Source of the DNA: CAYWKS01 sp964458935
GTDB taxonomy: Bacteria > Planctomycetota > Phycisphaerae > Phycisphaerales > Zrk34
Assembly (NCBI GenBank): GCA_964458935.1
Contig: CAYWKS010000004.1
Span: 1 to 64,000 of the forward strand
DNA length: 64,000 nt
Direction of reading: 5' to 3'
The number at the start of each line of letters is the position of its first letter. Within the stretch, counting starts at the first letter, position 1. Under the pieces are notes generated by a model. It did not search any database, was not told where the DNA came from, and saw only the letters and a list, made by a program, of their open reading frames with translations. Shown here in pieces: positions 25,876 to 33,579 of the stretch. A program made the translations under genes and the position numbers.

Positions 25876-26481
25876 TCAGCGCGGCTCGAGCAGCGCCAGG
25901 TACTCGACGTTGCCGACCCTGCCCTTCGACTTGCCGCCGCGGATCGGCGAGCGCACGTGGTCCAGGACCGCCGCCCCCAGCGCCGGCATCGCGTCCAGCG
26001 TCGTGCGCAGCACGCGGCCGGCTTCGTCCTCGTCGAGGATCGGCCCGCCCCGCCCGCTCCCGCGGCGGCCGCTGGACGCTTCGTAGTGCGGCTTGATCAG
26101 CGTGACGATCCGACGCGGGTTCCACCGCAACGCCGCGGCGATCGCGTGACGCTGCGGCGTCCACGCCAGGTCGATCGTCACCAGGTCGATCCGCGACGGC
26201 GGCGGGGCGAGCTCGGCCGGATCGACGTGCAGCGCGTTGGTCCGCTCCAGCACGACGACGCGGCGGTCGTTGCGGAGCTTCCACGCGAGCGCGCCGTACC
26301 CAGTGTCGACCGCGTAGACCCGGTCCGCCCCCCGCTGGAGCAGGCAATCCACGAACCCGCCGACGTTGCAGCCGAGATCGGCACAGTGGAACCCGCCGAC
26401 GTCGAGCGCGAACGCGTCGATCGCCGCCTGCAGCTTGAGCCCGCCGCGTGAGACAAACGCATTAGCCGGCTCGTCGGTCAC
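25876..26481 (-). CDS. TlyA/FtsJ-like SAM-dependent RNA methyltransferase
   Basis: A 201-residue Rossmann-fold methyltransferase. FVSRGGLKLQAAIDAF is the TlyA-type region that follows the S4 domain in full-length TlyA, but the S4 domain itself is absent. SAM-binding motif I is ADLGCNVGGFVDCLL (about 34-48); AVDTGYGALAW follows. The catalytic K-D-K-E type set is only partly traceable (IDLA, TLIKPHYE, GNVEYLALL). Probable target is rRNA, not certain. GTG 26481 is chosen over ATG 26502 because GAGG lies about ten bases before it and the ATG would sit upstream of that site. Confidence 0.8.
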   Translation of the reverse strand: MTDEPANAFVSRGGLKLQAAIDAFALDVGGFHCADLGCNVGGFVDCLLQRGADRVYAVDTGYGALAWKLRNDRRVVVLERTNALHVDPAELAPPPSRIDLVTIDLAWTPQRHAIAAALRWNPRRIVTLIKPHYEASSGRRGSGRGGPILDEDEAGRVLRTTLDAMPALGAAVLDHVRSPIRGGKSKGRVGNVEYLALLEPR

Positions 26482-26542
26482 TCGTTGGCGTCCTCTGTGC
26501 ATCCGGTGTCGCGGGCCTCGCGCCGGCCGCGGCGGGACCCGG

Positions 26543-27415
26543 TCAGGCCCCGCCAGCGGGCGCCGGCGGCGCCGTCACGCCGATCACCGCGATGCCCAGT
26601 TGGTCGGCCAGCGCCAGGGTGTCGGGCTTGTCGAGGATGATGGTTCGGCCGGCTTCGACGGCGAGGCAGCTCGCGCCGTGGTCGTGCAGGGAGCGGATGG
26701 TCTGCGGGCCGACGGTCGGCACGTCGAACCGCATGTCCTGATGGGGCTTGGCGAGCTTGATGAGGGTCCATCCGCCGCGGCGGCACAGCGTCCCGGCGCG
26801 GGCGATCATCGCGTCGGTCCCTTCGATCGCCTCGACGGCGAGGATGTCGCAATCCATCGCCGCGACCGACTGGCCGATGTCCAGGTCGCCCATCCGCCGG
26901 GCGATGGGCAGGGCGAAGTCGATGTCGGCCCGCTGGTGGCTGGAGGGCTGGGCGCGGGTCATCACGCCCTCGTCCGCGAGCAGCTCGGGGATGTACTGGG
27001 TCGAGTCGATCATGGTCAGCCCGTCCCGCTCGAACTCGTCGGCGATCGCGCCGAGCATCTGGTTGGGCCGCCGATCGCGGCGCAGCCTCACGAACCATAC
27101 CTTAGCCGCCCGCCAGTCCGGCGTGTAGCGGAACCACCGCATCGGGTCGTACATCCGCACTTTCTCGACCTTGCCGACCATGACGATCTCGCGGCAGCCC
27201 CACCGCTTGAGCGTGCGGATCCATGTGCCCAGTTGGATGAACCCCACGGCGCGGAAGCGGTCGCACAGCCCGGGCAGCTCGGGGTCGTAGTGGCCGGCCA
27301 GCGCCACGCAGGCGACCTCGCGGCCGGCGCGCTTCATCCCCCGCGCCGTCGCCAGCGGCAGATGACCGCCCGCGGCGATCATGCCCATCGGTGGCTTGTG
27401 GACGTCCTCGCTCAT
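26543..27415 (-). CDS. lpxI: UDP-2,3-diacylglucosamine pyrophosphatase LpxI
   Basis: A 290-residue LpxI (DUF1009) protein. N-terminal MGMIAAGGHLPLATARGMKRAG corresponds to the LpxI nucleotide-binding start. The CREIVMVGKVEK strand-loop and the C-terminal catalytic half (KPHQDMRFDVPTVGPQTI, SCLAVEAGRTIILDK) are characteristic. LpxI hydrolyses UDP-diacylglucosamine to lipid X by attack on the alpha phosphate, the same net step as LpxH. It implies a lipid A pathway and an outer membrane. ATG 27415 is preceded by TATCCT with an eight-base gap and no Shine-Dalgarno. Divergent from gatB. Confidence 0.88.
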   Translation of the reverse strand: MSEDVHKPPMGMIAAGGHLPLATARGMKRAGREVACVALAGHYDPELPGLCDRFRAVGFIQLGTWIRTLKRWGCREIVMVGKVEKVRMYDPMRWFRYTPDWRAAKVWFVRLRRDRRPNQMLGAIADEFERDGLTMIDSTQYIPELLADEGVMTRAQPSSHQRADIDFALPIARRMGDLDIGQSVAAMDCDILAVEAIEGTDAMIARAGTLCRRGGWTLIKLAKPHQDMRFDVPTVGPQTIRSLHDHGASCLAVEAGRTIILDKPDTLALADQLGIAVIGVTAPPAPAGGA

Positions 27416-27423
27416 CGTCCCAC

Positions 27424-27519
27424 AGGATACCGCGCGCCGCCGGCGCCGCCCCGGGATCGCGCCGCGGCGCGGCGCGGCGCCCCGGGCGCCGAACACCTGT
27501 CGGGGGCCACTGCTACAAT
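27424..27519. promoter_or_regulatory. Divergent -10 boxes for lpxI (-) and gatB (+)
   Basis: Minus strand: TATCCT at 27429-27424, eight bases before ATG 27415. Plus strand: TACAAT at 27514-27519, six bases before ATG 27526. Both would produce transcripts starting at or within about two bases of the start codon. A GCGCGGCGCGGCGC low-complexity stretch lies between them. Confidence 0.45.
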
Positions 27520-27525
27520 GGCGGG

Positions 27526-29061
27526 ATGACCACCGCCGTTGAGACCGATGTCGTGGAGATCGAGGGGCTGCACACCCGGCTGAAGGTCGGGATGGAGGTC
27601 CACGTCGAACTGGCGACGCGCACGAAGATGTGGACCAGCGCCCCGAACGTGGCGCACCCCGACCATTTCGACGCCGAGCCGAACACCCTGCTGGACCCGG
27701 TCGTGATCGGGATGCCGGGCGTGCTGCCGGTGATGAACCGCGAGGCGGTGGTGATGAGCATCCGCGTGGGGCTGGCGCTGGGCTGCGAGATCGCCTCGTG
27801 GTGCAAGTGGGACCGCAAGAGCTATTACTACCCCGACCTGCCGAAGAACTACCAGATCAGCCAGTACGACCTGCCGCTGTGCGGGTCGGGGAGCATCGAC
27901 GTGCCGATCAGCGGGGAGCCCGACGCGGCGGTGCGGCCCATCCGCATCACCCGCGCCCACCTCGAGGAAGACGCGGGCAAGCTCCTGCACGAAGCGCCCG
28001 GCGGCCGACCCATCGACTACTCCATCGTCGACCTCAACCGCGCCGGCACGCCCCTGCTCGAGATCGTCACCGAGCCCGACATCACCACCGCCGACCAGGC
28101 CGTGCAGTTCGGCCAGACCCTCCGCAACATCTGCCGGTTCCTCGGCGTCTCCGAGGGCATCATGCAGCGCGGGCACATGCGCTTCGAGCCCAACATCAAT
28201 GTCATCATCGAGCGCGACGGCGAGGCGTACGCCACGCCCGTCGTCGAGATCAAGAACCTCAACAGCTTCCGGGCCCTGCACGGGGCGATCGTTCACGAAC
28301 ACCGGCGCCAGGTCGAGCAGTGGCTGGAAGACGGCAAGGTCTTCGGGCCCGGGTCCAAGAGCACGCGGGGCTGGGACGACGTGAAGATGGCCACCTTCCT
28401 TCAGCGCGAGAAGGAAGACGCCCACGACTACCGCTACTTCCCCGATCCGGACCTCGTGCCGGTCGAGGTCGATGAGGACTGGCTCGCGGCGTTGAGATCG
28501 CAGACCCCCGAGCTGCCGCTGGCGCGGCAGCGGCGCTACGTGGAGGGGTACGGCCTGGACATCAAGCAGGCGAAGCAGCTCGTCGACGAGCGGGACGTGT
28601 GCCTGTTCTTCGAGGCGGTTGTCGGCGCCGGCGTCGAGCCCAAGCGAGCCGCGGCGATCGTGCTGAACAACCTGTCGCGGCGCGCGAACGAGGCCGGCTG
28701 CCTGCCCAGCGACCTGGGCATCACCGCGGCGCAGCTCGCGGCGGTGGACGCGATGCAGCGGGACAACCAGATCAGCTCCAACGGCGCCGACGAACTGATG
28801 GGCGTGTGCATCGAGGCCGGGCCCGCCGCCGACCCGCGGGAGCTGGCCGAGCACAAGGGCCTGCTCCAGGTCTCCGACGCCGGCGCGCTGGAGCAATGGT
28901 GCGATGCGGCGATCGAGGCCGAGCCGGCGGCCGCCGACGACTTGCGCTCGGGCAACGTGAAGGCGATCGGCCGGCTCGTGGGCGCGGTGATGAAGCTGTC
29001 GGGCGGCCAGGCCAACCCCAAGGCCGTCCAGGACACGCTCCGCGCCAAGCTCGGGGTTTGA
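27526..29061 (+). CDS. gatB: Asp-tRNA(Asn)/Glu-tRNA(Gln) amidotransferase subunit B
   Basis: The tRNA-binding and kinase subunit of GatCAB, which phosphorylates and amidates mischarged Glu-tRNA(Gln) or Asp-tRNA(Asn). It has 511 residues. GMEVHVELATRTKMW (about 22-36), PGVLPVMNREAV, RKSYYYPDLPKNYQISQYDLP (signature), RTHLEEDAGK-like AHLEEDAGKLLH and LNRAGTPLLEIVTEPD identify the cradle domain; a GatB_Yqey tail ends the protein. gatA and gatC are not in the window. There is no Shine-Dalgarno; the start matches the adjacent TACAAT. Confidence 0.97.
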   Translation: MTTAVETDVVEIEGLHTRLKVGMEVHVELATRTKMWTSAPNVAHPDHFDAEPNTLLDPVVIGMPGVLPVMNREAVVMSIRVGLALGCEIASWCKWDRKSYYYPDLPKNYQISQYDLPLCGSGSIDVPISGEPDAAVRPIRITRAHLEEDAGKLLHEAPGGRPIDYSIVDLNRAGTPLLEIVTEPDITTADQAVQFGQTLRNICRFLGVSEGIMQRGHMRFEPNINVIIERDGEAYATPVVEIKNLNSFRALHGAIVHEHRRQVEQWLEDGKVFGPGSKSTRGWDDVKMATFLQREKEDAHDYRYFPDPDLVPVEVDEDWLAALRSQTPELPLARQRRYVEGYGLDIKQAKQLVDERDVCLFFEAVVGAGVEPKRAAAIVLNNLSRRANEAGCLPSDLGITAAQLAAVDAMQRDNQISSNGADELMGVCIEAGPAADPRELAEHKGLLQVSDAGALEQWCDAAIEAEPAAADDLRSGNVKAIGRLVGAVMKLSGGQANPKAVQDTLRAKLGV

Positions 29062-29143
29062 TCGCGGCGGTCCCCGCGTCCGCTGGCGAGCCGACGGCGT
29101 GATGGCCGATGTTGTGCGTGGACGTTCTGCGAGGATGCCGACC

Positions 29144-30031
29144 ATGACCACCACGCCCGCCGCGCCCGCCCCGACCGGCGCGAACGCCGCTCAGCCCGCG
29201 ATCCGCATGTCCGTCGACCAGGTCCAGCGCACCTGCAAGCCGGTGTTCGTGATCGGCCCGACGGCGCGGAACGGCATCACGCTCATCCAGCGCCTGCTCA
29301 ACTCCTCTCGCCAGATCATCGTGTACGGCGAGAACACCGGGTTTTTCCACGCCCTGCCCGCGATCGCCATCACGGCTTGGGAAACGCATCGAAAGCTCGC
29401 CGGGGAGTTCAACGAAGCCCGCGAGCAGTTCCTCGCCGGGCAGACCGAGGGCTGGACCAGCAACCTCTGGCCGGACAGCGGGCGGTTCACCAACGCCCTG
29501 TGCGAAGGCTTCTACAAGGCCGCCATGGTCTATGAACAGTGTTCGCAGGAGTACGGCTACACGCGGTGGGGCCTGAAGAACCCGCTGAGCGATCCGTACA
29601 TCATCCCGCGTCTGATCACGCTGCTGCCCCACTGTCGCTTCGTGTTCATGCACCGCCACCTGTTCGACATCGTCAAGAGCGCCAAGGCCCGCAAGTTCAT
29701 CACCGGCGACGAGCAACTGGTCGAGTACGCCCGGCTGTACCAGATGAACATGAACGCGGTGCTCAACACGCCGCGCGCCCAGACGCTGATCATCCGTCAC
29801 GCCGACCTCGTCGCCGATCCCGAGCCCATGCTCCAGCGGCTGGAGTCGTTCGTCGGCGTCACGGGCATCGACCGATCGGTGATGCAGCGGAAGATCAACA
29901 CCTTCCCCGGCACGAAGGACCAGGGCCGCAGCGAGACCGGGTACATCGAACCCGAGCCGGTCACCGAACGGGAGAAGGCGATCTGCATGGAGATCGCCCG
30001 GCCGATGCTCGAACAGGCGGGGTACGAGTAG
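29144..30031 (+). CDS. Sulfotransferase family protein
   Basis: A 295-residue PAPS-dependent sulfotransferase-like protein. The 5'-phosphosulfate-binding loop is VFVIGPTARNGITLIQRLLNSS (about residues 28-49), deviating from the usual R-S-G-T-T as R-N-G-I-T. RWGLKNPLSDPYIIPRLI and CRFVFMHRHLFDIVKS represent the 3'-phosphate site region. LIIRHADLVADPEPMLQRL and the late tail are typical. The acceptor is unknown. ATG 29144 has GAGG about nine bases upstream and starts before a low-complexity Ala/Pro stretch. It follows gatB by 82 bp. Confidence 0.82.
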   Translation: MTTTPAAPAPTGANAAQPAIRMSVDQVQRTCKPVFVIGPTARNGITLIQRLLNSSRQIIVYGENTGFFHALPAIAITAWETHRKLAGEFNEAREQFLAGQTEGWTSNLWPDSGRFTNALCEGFYKAAMVYEQCSQEYGYTRWGLKNPLSDPYIIPRLITLLPHCRFVFMHRHLFDIVKSAKARKFITGDEQLVEYARLYQMNMNAVLNTPRAQTLIIRHADLVADPEPMLQRLESFVGVTGIDRSVMQRKINTFPGTKDQGRSETGYIEPEPVTEREKAICMEIARPMLEQAGYE

Positions 30032-30086
30032 CGATCCGGGGTCATCGCGTCGGCCGTCTCGCGGGCCGTGGTCGCAAGTGGGATAA

Positions 30087-30108
30087 CCGGGCCGCGGCAG
30101 CGGCCCGG
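30087..30108. terminator. GC-rich hairpin between convergent genes
   Basis: CCGGGCCGC-GGCA-GCGGCCCGG forms a perfect 9-bp stem between the convergent sulfotransferase and PP2C genes. No T-run follows on either strand, so it may end transcription only with help, or be a processing/stability element. Confidence 0.4.
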
Positions 30109-30141
30109 CTAGGCCGGGCTCGCCCGTCGCTCGGCACGCAG

Positions 30142-30969
30142 TTACCGCTGCAGGCGGTAGCAGATGAAGGTCAGGTCGTCGGGCTTGTGCGGCGTGCCGG
30201 CTTTGGGCTCGGCCATCCGCCGTCGGGCGGTGTCGGCCAGGGCGTCGGCCGCCTCGTCGAGCGGGCCCTTGCGGATCAGCTCGACGATCTCCTCGACGTG
30301 CAGGTTGTCGAACAGCCCGTCGCTGGCGATCAGCACGGTGTCCCGCGCCGCCAACTCCAGCGGCGCGCCGATCTCGATCCGCATGTCCGACCGCCCGATG
30401 ATGTTGCTGACCACGTGGCGGTCCTCGTGGTGCATGGCGTCGGCCTCATCGAGCACGCCGGCCTCGACCGCGAAGGCGACCGGCGCGTGGCTGAGCGTCT
30501 GCATCCGCACCGTGCCGCGGTTGGAGCAGACCATCGCCATCGAGTCGCCCACGTGGTAGGGCCTGACCGTCCCGCCATAGATCTCCAGGACGCTGAGCGT
30601 GGTCGCGGCACCCGAGCCGACGTGCATGACCGCGTCGTTGGCCTGCTCGAACCCGCTGATGATCGCCGAGCGGAGCAGCGCTTCGTCGCGTCGGGCTTCC
30701 TGGTCCATCGCGGCGGCGACGGCGCGGACGGCCGCGGCCGAGGCCTGCTCACCGGCCGGCCCGCCGCCCATCCCGTCGGCGATGATCAGCACGCCGCTCG
30801 ACCCGTCGAAGGCGATCGCCGCGGCCGCGTCCTCGTTGGGCGTGGCCTTGTCCGGCGCGGTCGTGCTGAAGATCGCCGCTTCGCCGCCGTCGAATCGGCC
30901 GCACACCGGCTCCGCCATCGCCTGCGCGAAGTAGAAGCCCCCAATGTCGTCGCTGGTAAACGGACTCAA
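30142..30969 (-). CDS. PP2C-type serine/threonine protein phosphatase
   Basis: A 275-residue PP2C/PPM-fold enzyme. Metal-binding motifs are NEDAAAAIAFD, VLIIADGMGGGPAGE (about 60-74), YHVGDSMAMV and DTVLIASDGLFDNL, with the C-terminal DDLTFICY. Acts on phosphoserine/threonine or, in bacteria, on partner-switch regulators. No kinase gene is adjacent. TTG 30969 is chosen because GGAG stands seven bases before it; ATG 31014 upstream has no ribosome site and ATG 30918 would trim a predicted first strand. Confidence 0.85.
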   Translation of the reverse strand: MSPFTSDDIGGFYFAQAMAEPVCGRFDGGEAAIFSTTAPDKATPNEDAAAAIAFDGSSGVLIIADGMGGGPAGEQASAAAVRAVAAAMDQEARRDEALLRSAIISGFEQANDAVMHVGSGAATTLSVLEIYGGTVRPYHVGDSMAMVCSNRGTVRMQTLSHAPVAFAVEAGVLDEADAMHHEDRHVVSNIIGRSDMRIEIGAPLELAARDTVLIASDGLFDNLHVEEIVELIRKGPLDEAADALADTARRRMAEPKAGTPHKPDDLTFICYRLQR

Positions 30970-31040
30970 ACGCGCTCTCCGAGGACTCGGCCTTGGTCTA
31001 TATCGGCAACTCATCGGCCCGCGGTGCGGTGCTAACCGAT

Positions 31041-31068
31041 TTCAAGCAGACTCCCGCTGCGGTATCAT
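31041..31068 (+). promoter_or_regulatory. Promoter of the 2-hydroxyacid dehydrogenase gene
   Basis: TTCAAG (31041-31046), 16-base spacer, TATCAT (31063-31068). The resulting leader would be about 37 bases and includes AAGG shortly before ATG 31112. Confidence 0.5.
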
Positions 31069-31111
31069 ACGCACGGCAAGACACTTAGGTAATTTTGCAA
31101 GGTCCCCCGCC

Positions 31112-32077
31112 ATGAGTTGCGATTCCCCCGTTATTGCGCTGGTCAGCAGGCTCACCGACCCCCGGAAGCTCGATCAGCTCCGCGCGATCGCGCCCGAAGC
31201 GGGCTTTCGCCACTTTCACGACGATCGCGACGGCCTGGCCACGCGCGGGGCCGACGCCCAGATCGTCTACGGCAACGTCCGCCCGCACGAGCTGTCGGCG
31301 TTGACGAAGCTGCGCTGGGTCCATGCGACCTGGGCCGGCGTGGAGAACCTGCTGTATCCCGAGATGGCGGCGTCGGAGGTGGTCATCACCAACTGCCGCG
31401 GTCAGAGCGCGGTGAGCATGTCCGAGCACGCGCTGGCGGGGCTGCTGTACCTGGCGCGGGACTTGCCGGCGCACGTTGCGGCCGATCGGGCGGGCCTGTG
31501 GAAGCGCCCGGTCCAACCCCGCCACCTGGCCGGCAGCCGGGCGCTGGTCCTCGGCGCCGGCGCCGTCGGGCGGGTGCTCATTCCCAAGCTCCACGCGCTC
31601 GAGGTCGAGGTGGTCGCGGTGAACACGACCGGCCGGCCCGTCGATGGCGCCGCGAAGACGATGACGCTGGACGGCGTCGCCGATGAGCTGTCGACGATCG
31701 ACCACGTGATCGTGCTCCTGCCGGCCACGCCGCACACGCGTCACACGGTCGATGCGGCGTTCTTTGGGCGGCTCAAGCCCGGCGCGACGCTGGTCAACAT
31801 CAGCCGCGGTTCGATTGTGGACGAGTCGGCGTTGCTGGAGGCGCTCGACGCCGGGCAGGTGCACGGGGCGGTGCTGGACGTGACCGACCCCGAGCCGCCC
31901 GCCGATGACCACCCGCTGTACGGCCACCCGCGGGCGCTGCTGACCGGGCACCGGTCGTGGATGCCGACGCCCGATGGGGTGGAGGCGTTCGGCGTGTTCG
32001 CGCACAACCTGCGGTGCTACGTCGAAGGCCGGGCCGACGAGATGATCAACGTCGTGGACAAGCCGATGGGCTACTAG
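31112..32077 (+). CDS. D-2-hydroxyacid dehydrogenase
   Basis: A 321-residue NAD(P)-dependent dehydrogenase of the D-isomer-specific family. The dinucleotide turn is ALVLGAGAVGRVLIPKL (about 145-161). Substrate/catalytic residues are Arg in LVNISRGSIVDE, Glu in DVTDPEPPADDHPLY and His in LLTGHRSW, the complete R-E-H triad. The substrate (for example a hydroxypyruvate/glyoxylate-type acid) cannot be inferred. AAGG lies about nine bases before the ATG. Its last four bases overlap the convergent pseudouridine synthase gene. Confidence 0.9.
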   Translation: MSCDSPVIALVSRLTDPRKLDQLRAIAPEAGFRHFHDDRDGLATRGADAQIVYGNVRPHELSALTKLRWVHATWAGVENLLYPEMAASEVVITNCRGQSAVSMSEHALAGLLYLARDLPAHVAADRAGLWKRPVQPRHLAGSRALVLGAGAVGRVLIPKLHALEVEVVAVNTTGRPVDGAAKTMTLDGVADELSTIDHVIVLLPATPHTRHTVDAAFFGRLKPGATLVNISRGSIVDESALLEALDAGQVHGAVLDVTDPEPPADDHPLYGHPRALLTGHRSWMPTPDGVEAFGVFAHNLRCYVEGRADEMINVVDKPMGY

Positions 32078-32715
32078 AACGGGCACGGCGATGCGAGTTC
32101 GAGTGGCCGGCCGGTGTGGGGGTGGTCGAGTTGCAGCGAGGCGGCGTGGAGCATGAGCCGGGCCGCCGCACCGGCGTCGCCGTACAGCGGATCGCCGAGG
32201 ACCGGGTGGCCGAGGTGGGCCAGGTGCACGCGGAGCTGGTGCGATCGCCCGGTGGTGGGCGTCAGCTCCAGCCGGGTGCGGTCGGCCTGGCGGTCGAGCA
32301 CCCGCCAGCGGGTCCGGGCCGGCTTGCCGTGTTGGGGATCGACGATGTGCACGTACTTGCGGGTCATGTCCTTGCGGATCGGCGCATCGATGCAGCCGGT
32401 GTCCGGGTCGACGCGGCCCCGCACGACCGCGAGGTACCGCTTGGCGACACGACGGCCCGCGAAGGCGCCGCTCAGGGCGCGTTGCGTCGCGGGGTCAAGC
32501 CCGAAGATCATCACGCCCGAGGTGTCGCGATCGAGGCGATGAACCACCAGCGGCCGCGGCGCGTCGGCGGCGGCCCCGGCCTCCTCCGCCAGCGCCGCCG
32601 CCGCCCGCGCCAGCACGCAGTCCGCCTTGTCCGCGCCGCGGCCGGGCACGGCCAGCAGGCCCGACGGCTTGTCGACCGCGATCAGCCATGCGTCGCGATG
32701 GAGCCATCGCATCAT
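32074..32715 (-). CDS. RluA family pseudouridine synthase
   Basis: A 213-residue RNA pseudouridine synthase without an S4 domain. The catalytic aspartate is in VVHRLDRDTSGVMIFG (about 56-71). KRYLAVVRG and the TGRSHQLRVHLAHLGHPVLGDPLYG block (about 155-179) complete the family core. The target RNA and position are unknown. The divergent PDZ gene starts only 20 bp away, with an apparently shared -10 box. Confidence 0.92.
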   Translation of the reverse strand: MMRWLHRDAWLIAVDKPSGLLAVPGRGADKADCVLARAAAALAEEAGAAADAPRPLVVHRLDRDTSGVMIFGLDPATQRALSGAFAGRRVAKRYLAVVRGRVDPDTGCIDAPIRKDMTRKYVHIVDPQHGKPARTRWRVLDRQADRTRLELTPTTGRSHQLRVHLAHLGHPVLGDPLYGDAGAAARLMLHAASLQLDHPHTGRPLELASPCPF

Positions 32716-32722
32716 CGCTGCG

Positions 32723-32729
32723 TAGAATA
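32723..32729. promoter_or_regulatory. Shared -10 box for two divergent genes in a 20-bp gap
   Basis: The heptamer TAGAATA reads TAGAAT on the plus strand (seven bases before ATG 32736) and TATTCT on the minus strand (eight bases before ATG 32715). The whole gap is 20 bp, so -35 contacts would lie inside the opposite coding sequence, and neither mRNA could have a leader of useful length. Confidence 0.5.
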
Positions 32730-32735
32730 CGCCCG

Positions 32736-33473
32736 ATGACCCGCCTCGTCGCCATTGTGTTGATGGGCCTGGCCGGCGCGGCGCTGCCCGCCTCGGGCCG
32801 GGCGGCCGACGCCTCGGAGCCCAACGCCGCGGCCAAGGTCGACCCCGAGCGGGTGGCGGGGCTGGTCGGGCAGCTCAGCCACGACGAATACGACCGCCGC
32901 ATCGCCGCCCAGCGGGCCCTGCAGGACCTGCCCCCCGCGGCGCTGTCCGTCGTGGCCGGTCATTTCGCCCGGGCGACGGACCCGGAGGTGCGGCTGCGGT
33001 TGCGGCTGTACGCCGGCGACTACTTCGACCGCCATGTCCTGCCCCGGCACGAGCAGGTGCGCGTCCCGGCGTTCCTCGGTGTCCAGCATCAACGGACCGT
33101 TCACAACGGCCGGCCCGTCGTGCAGGTGCACGCGGTGCTCAACGGCACCGCGGCCGACCGCGCCGGCTTCCAGGTCGGCGACCACATCCTCGCGATCGAC
33201 GGCCAGGGTCTTCACGTCCAGCGACAGCAAGCGTTTGCCGCGGCGGTGAAACGATACCGACCCGGCGATGAGGTGACCTTTCGTGTCGTGCGCGATGGCA
33301 GGGCGGTGGACCTGCCCGTGACGCTGGGGGCGATGCCCGATCAACACATCGCGCCCGAAGTGCGCCGGCAGCTTGCCGATCAACAGCAGCAAGTGCAGGC
33401 CGCCCGGCGCCAGTGGTGGAAGCAGCACTTCGACATCGACCGCCCGTCCGGTTCAGCCGACGGCTCGCCATAG
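32736..33473 (+). CDS. Secreted PDZ-domain protein
   Basis: A 245-residue protein with signal peptide (residues 1 to about 23, ending GRAA). A helical segment (about 35-85, LVGQLSHDEYDRRIAAQRAL, HEAT-like) follows, then a PDZ domain (about 107-195: FLGVQHQ, NGTAADRAGFQVGDHILAIDGQGL, VTFRVVRDGRAVDLPVTLG). The C-terminal tail is Gln-rich. No protease triad is present, so it is a PDZ adaptor and not an HtrA protease. Partner unknown. Confidence 0.85.
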   Translation: MTRLVAIVLMGLAGAALPASGRAADASEPNAAAKVDPERVAGLVGQLSHDEYDRRIAAQRALQDLPPAALSVVAGHFARATDPEVRLRLRLYAGDYFDRHVLPRHEQVRVPAFLGVQHQRTVHNGRPVVQVHAVLNGTAADRAGFQVGDHILAIDGQGLHVQRQQAFAAAVKRYRPGDEVTFRVVRDGRAVDLPVTLGAMPDQHIAPEVRRQLADQQQQVQAARRQWWKQHFDIDRPSGSADGSP

Positions 33474-33476
33474 GAA

Positions 33477-33542
33477 CGGCCGGGCTCGCGGTGGTGGACC
33501 CGAACCCGTGCGGCGCAGCACCGGGGCTGCCAAGCCCGGCCG
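33477..33542. terminator. Long hairpin between convergent PDZ and GH31 genes
   Basis: The 10-base arms CGGCCGGGCT (33477-33486) and AGCCCGGCCG (33533-33542) are perfectly complementary and enclose 46 bases that can fold further. It begins four bases after the PDZ stop codon. There is no T-run; it is a plausible two-way terminator or insulator between the housekeeping and polysaccharide regions. Confidence 0.4.
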
Positions 33543-33579
33543 AGCGGGGAACGGGGCTTCGCTCTGTCGGCGACTCGCC

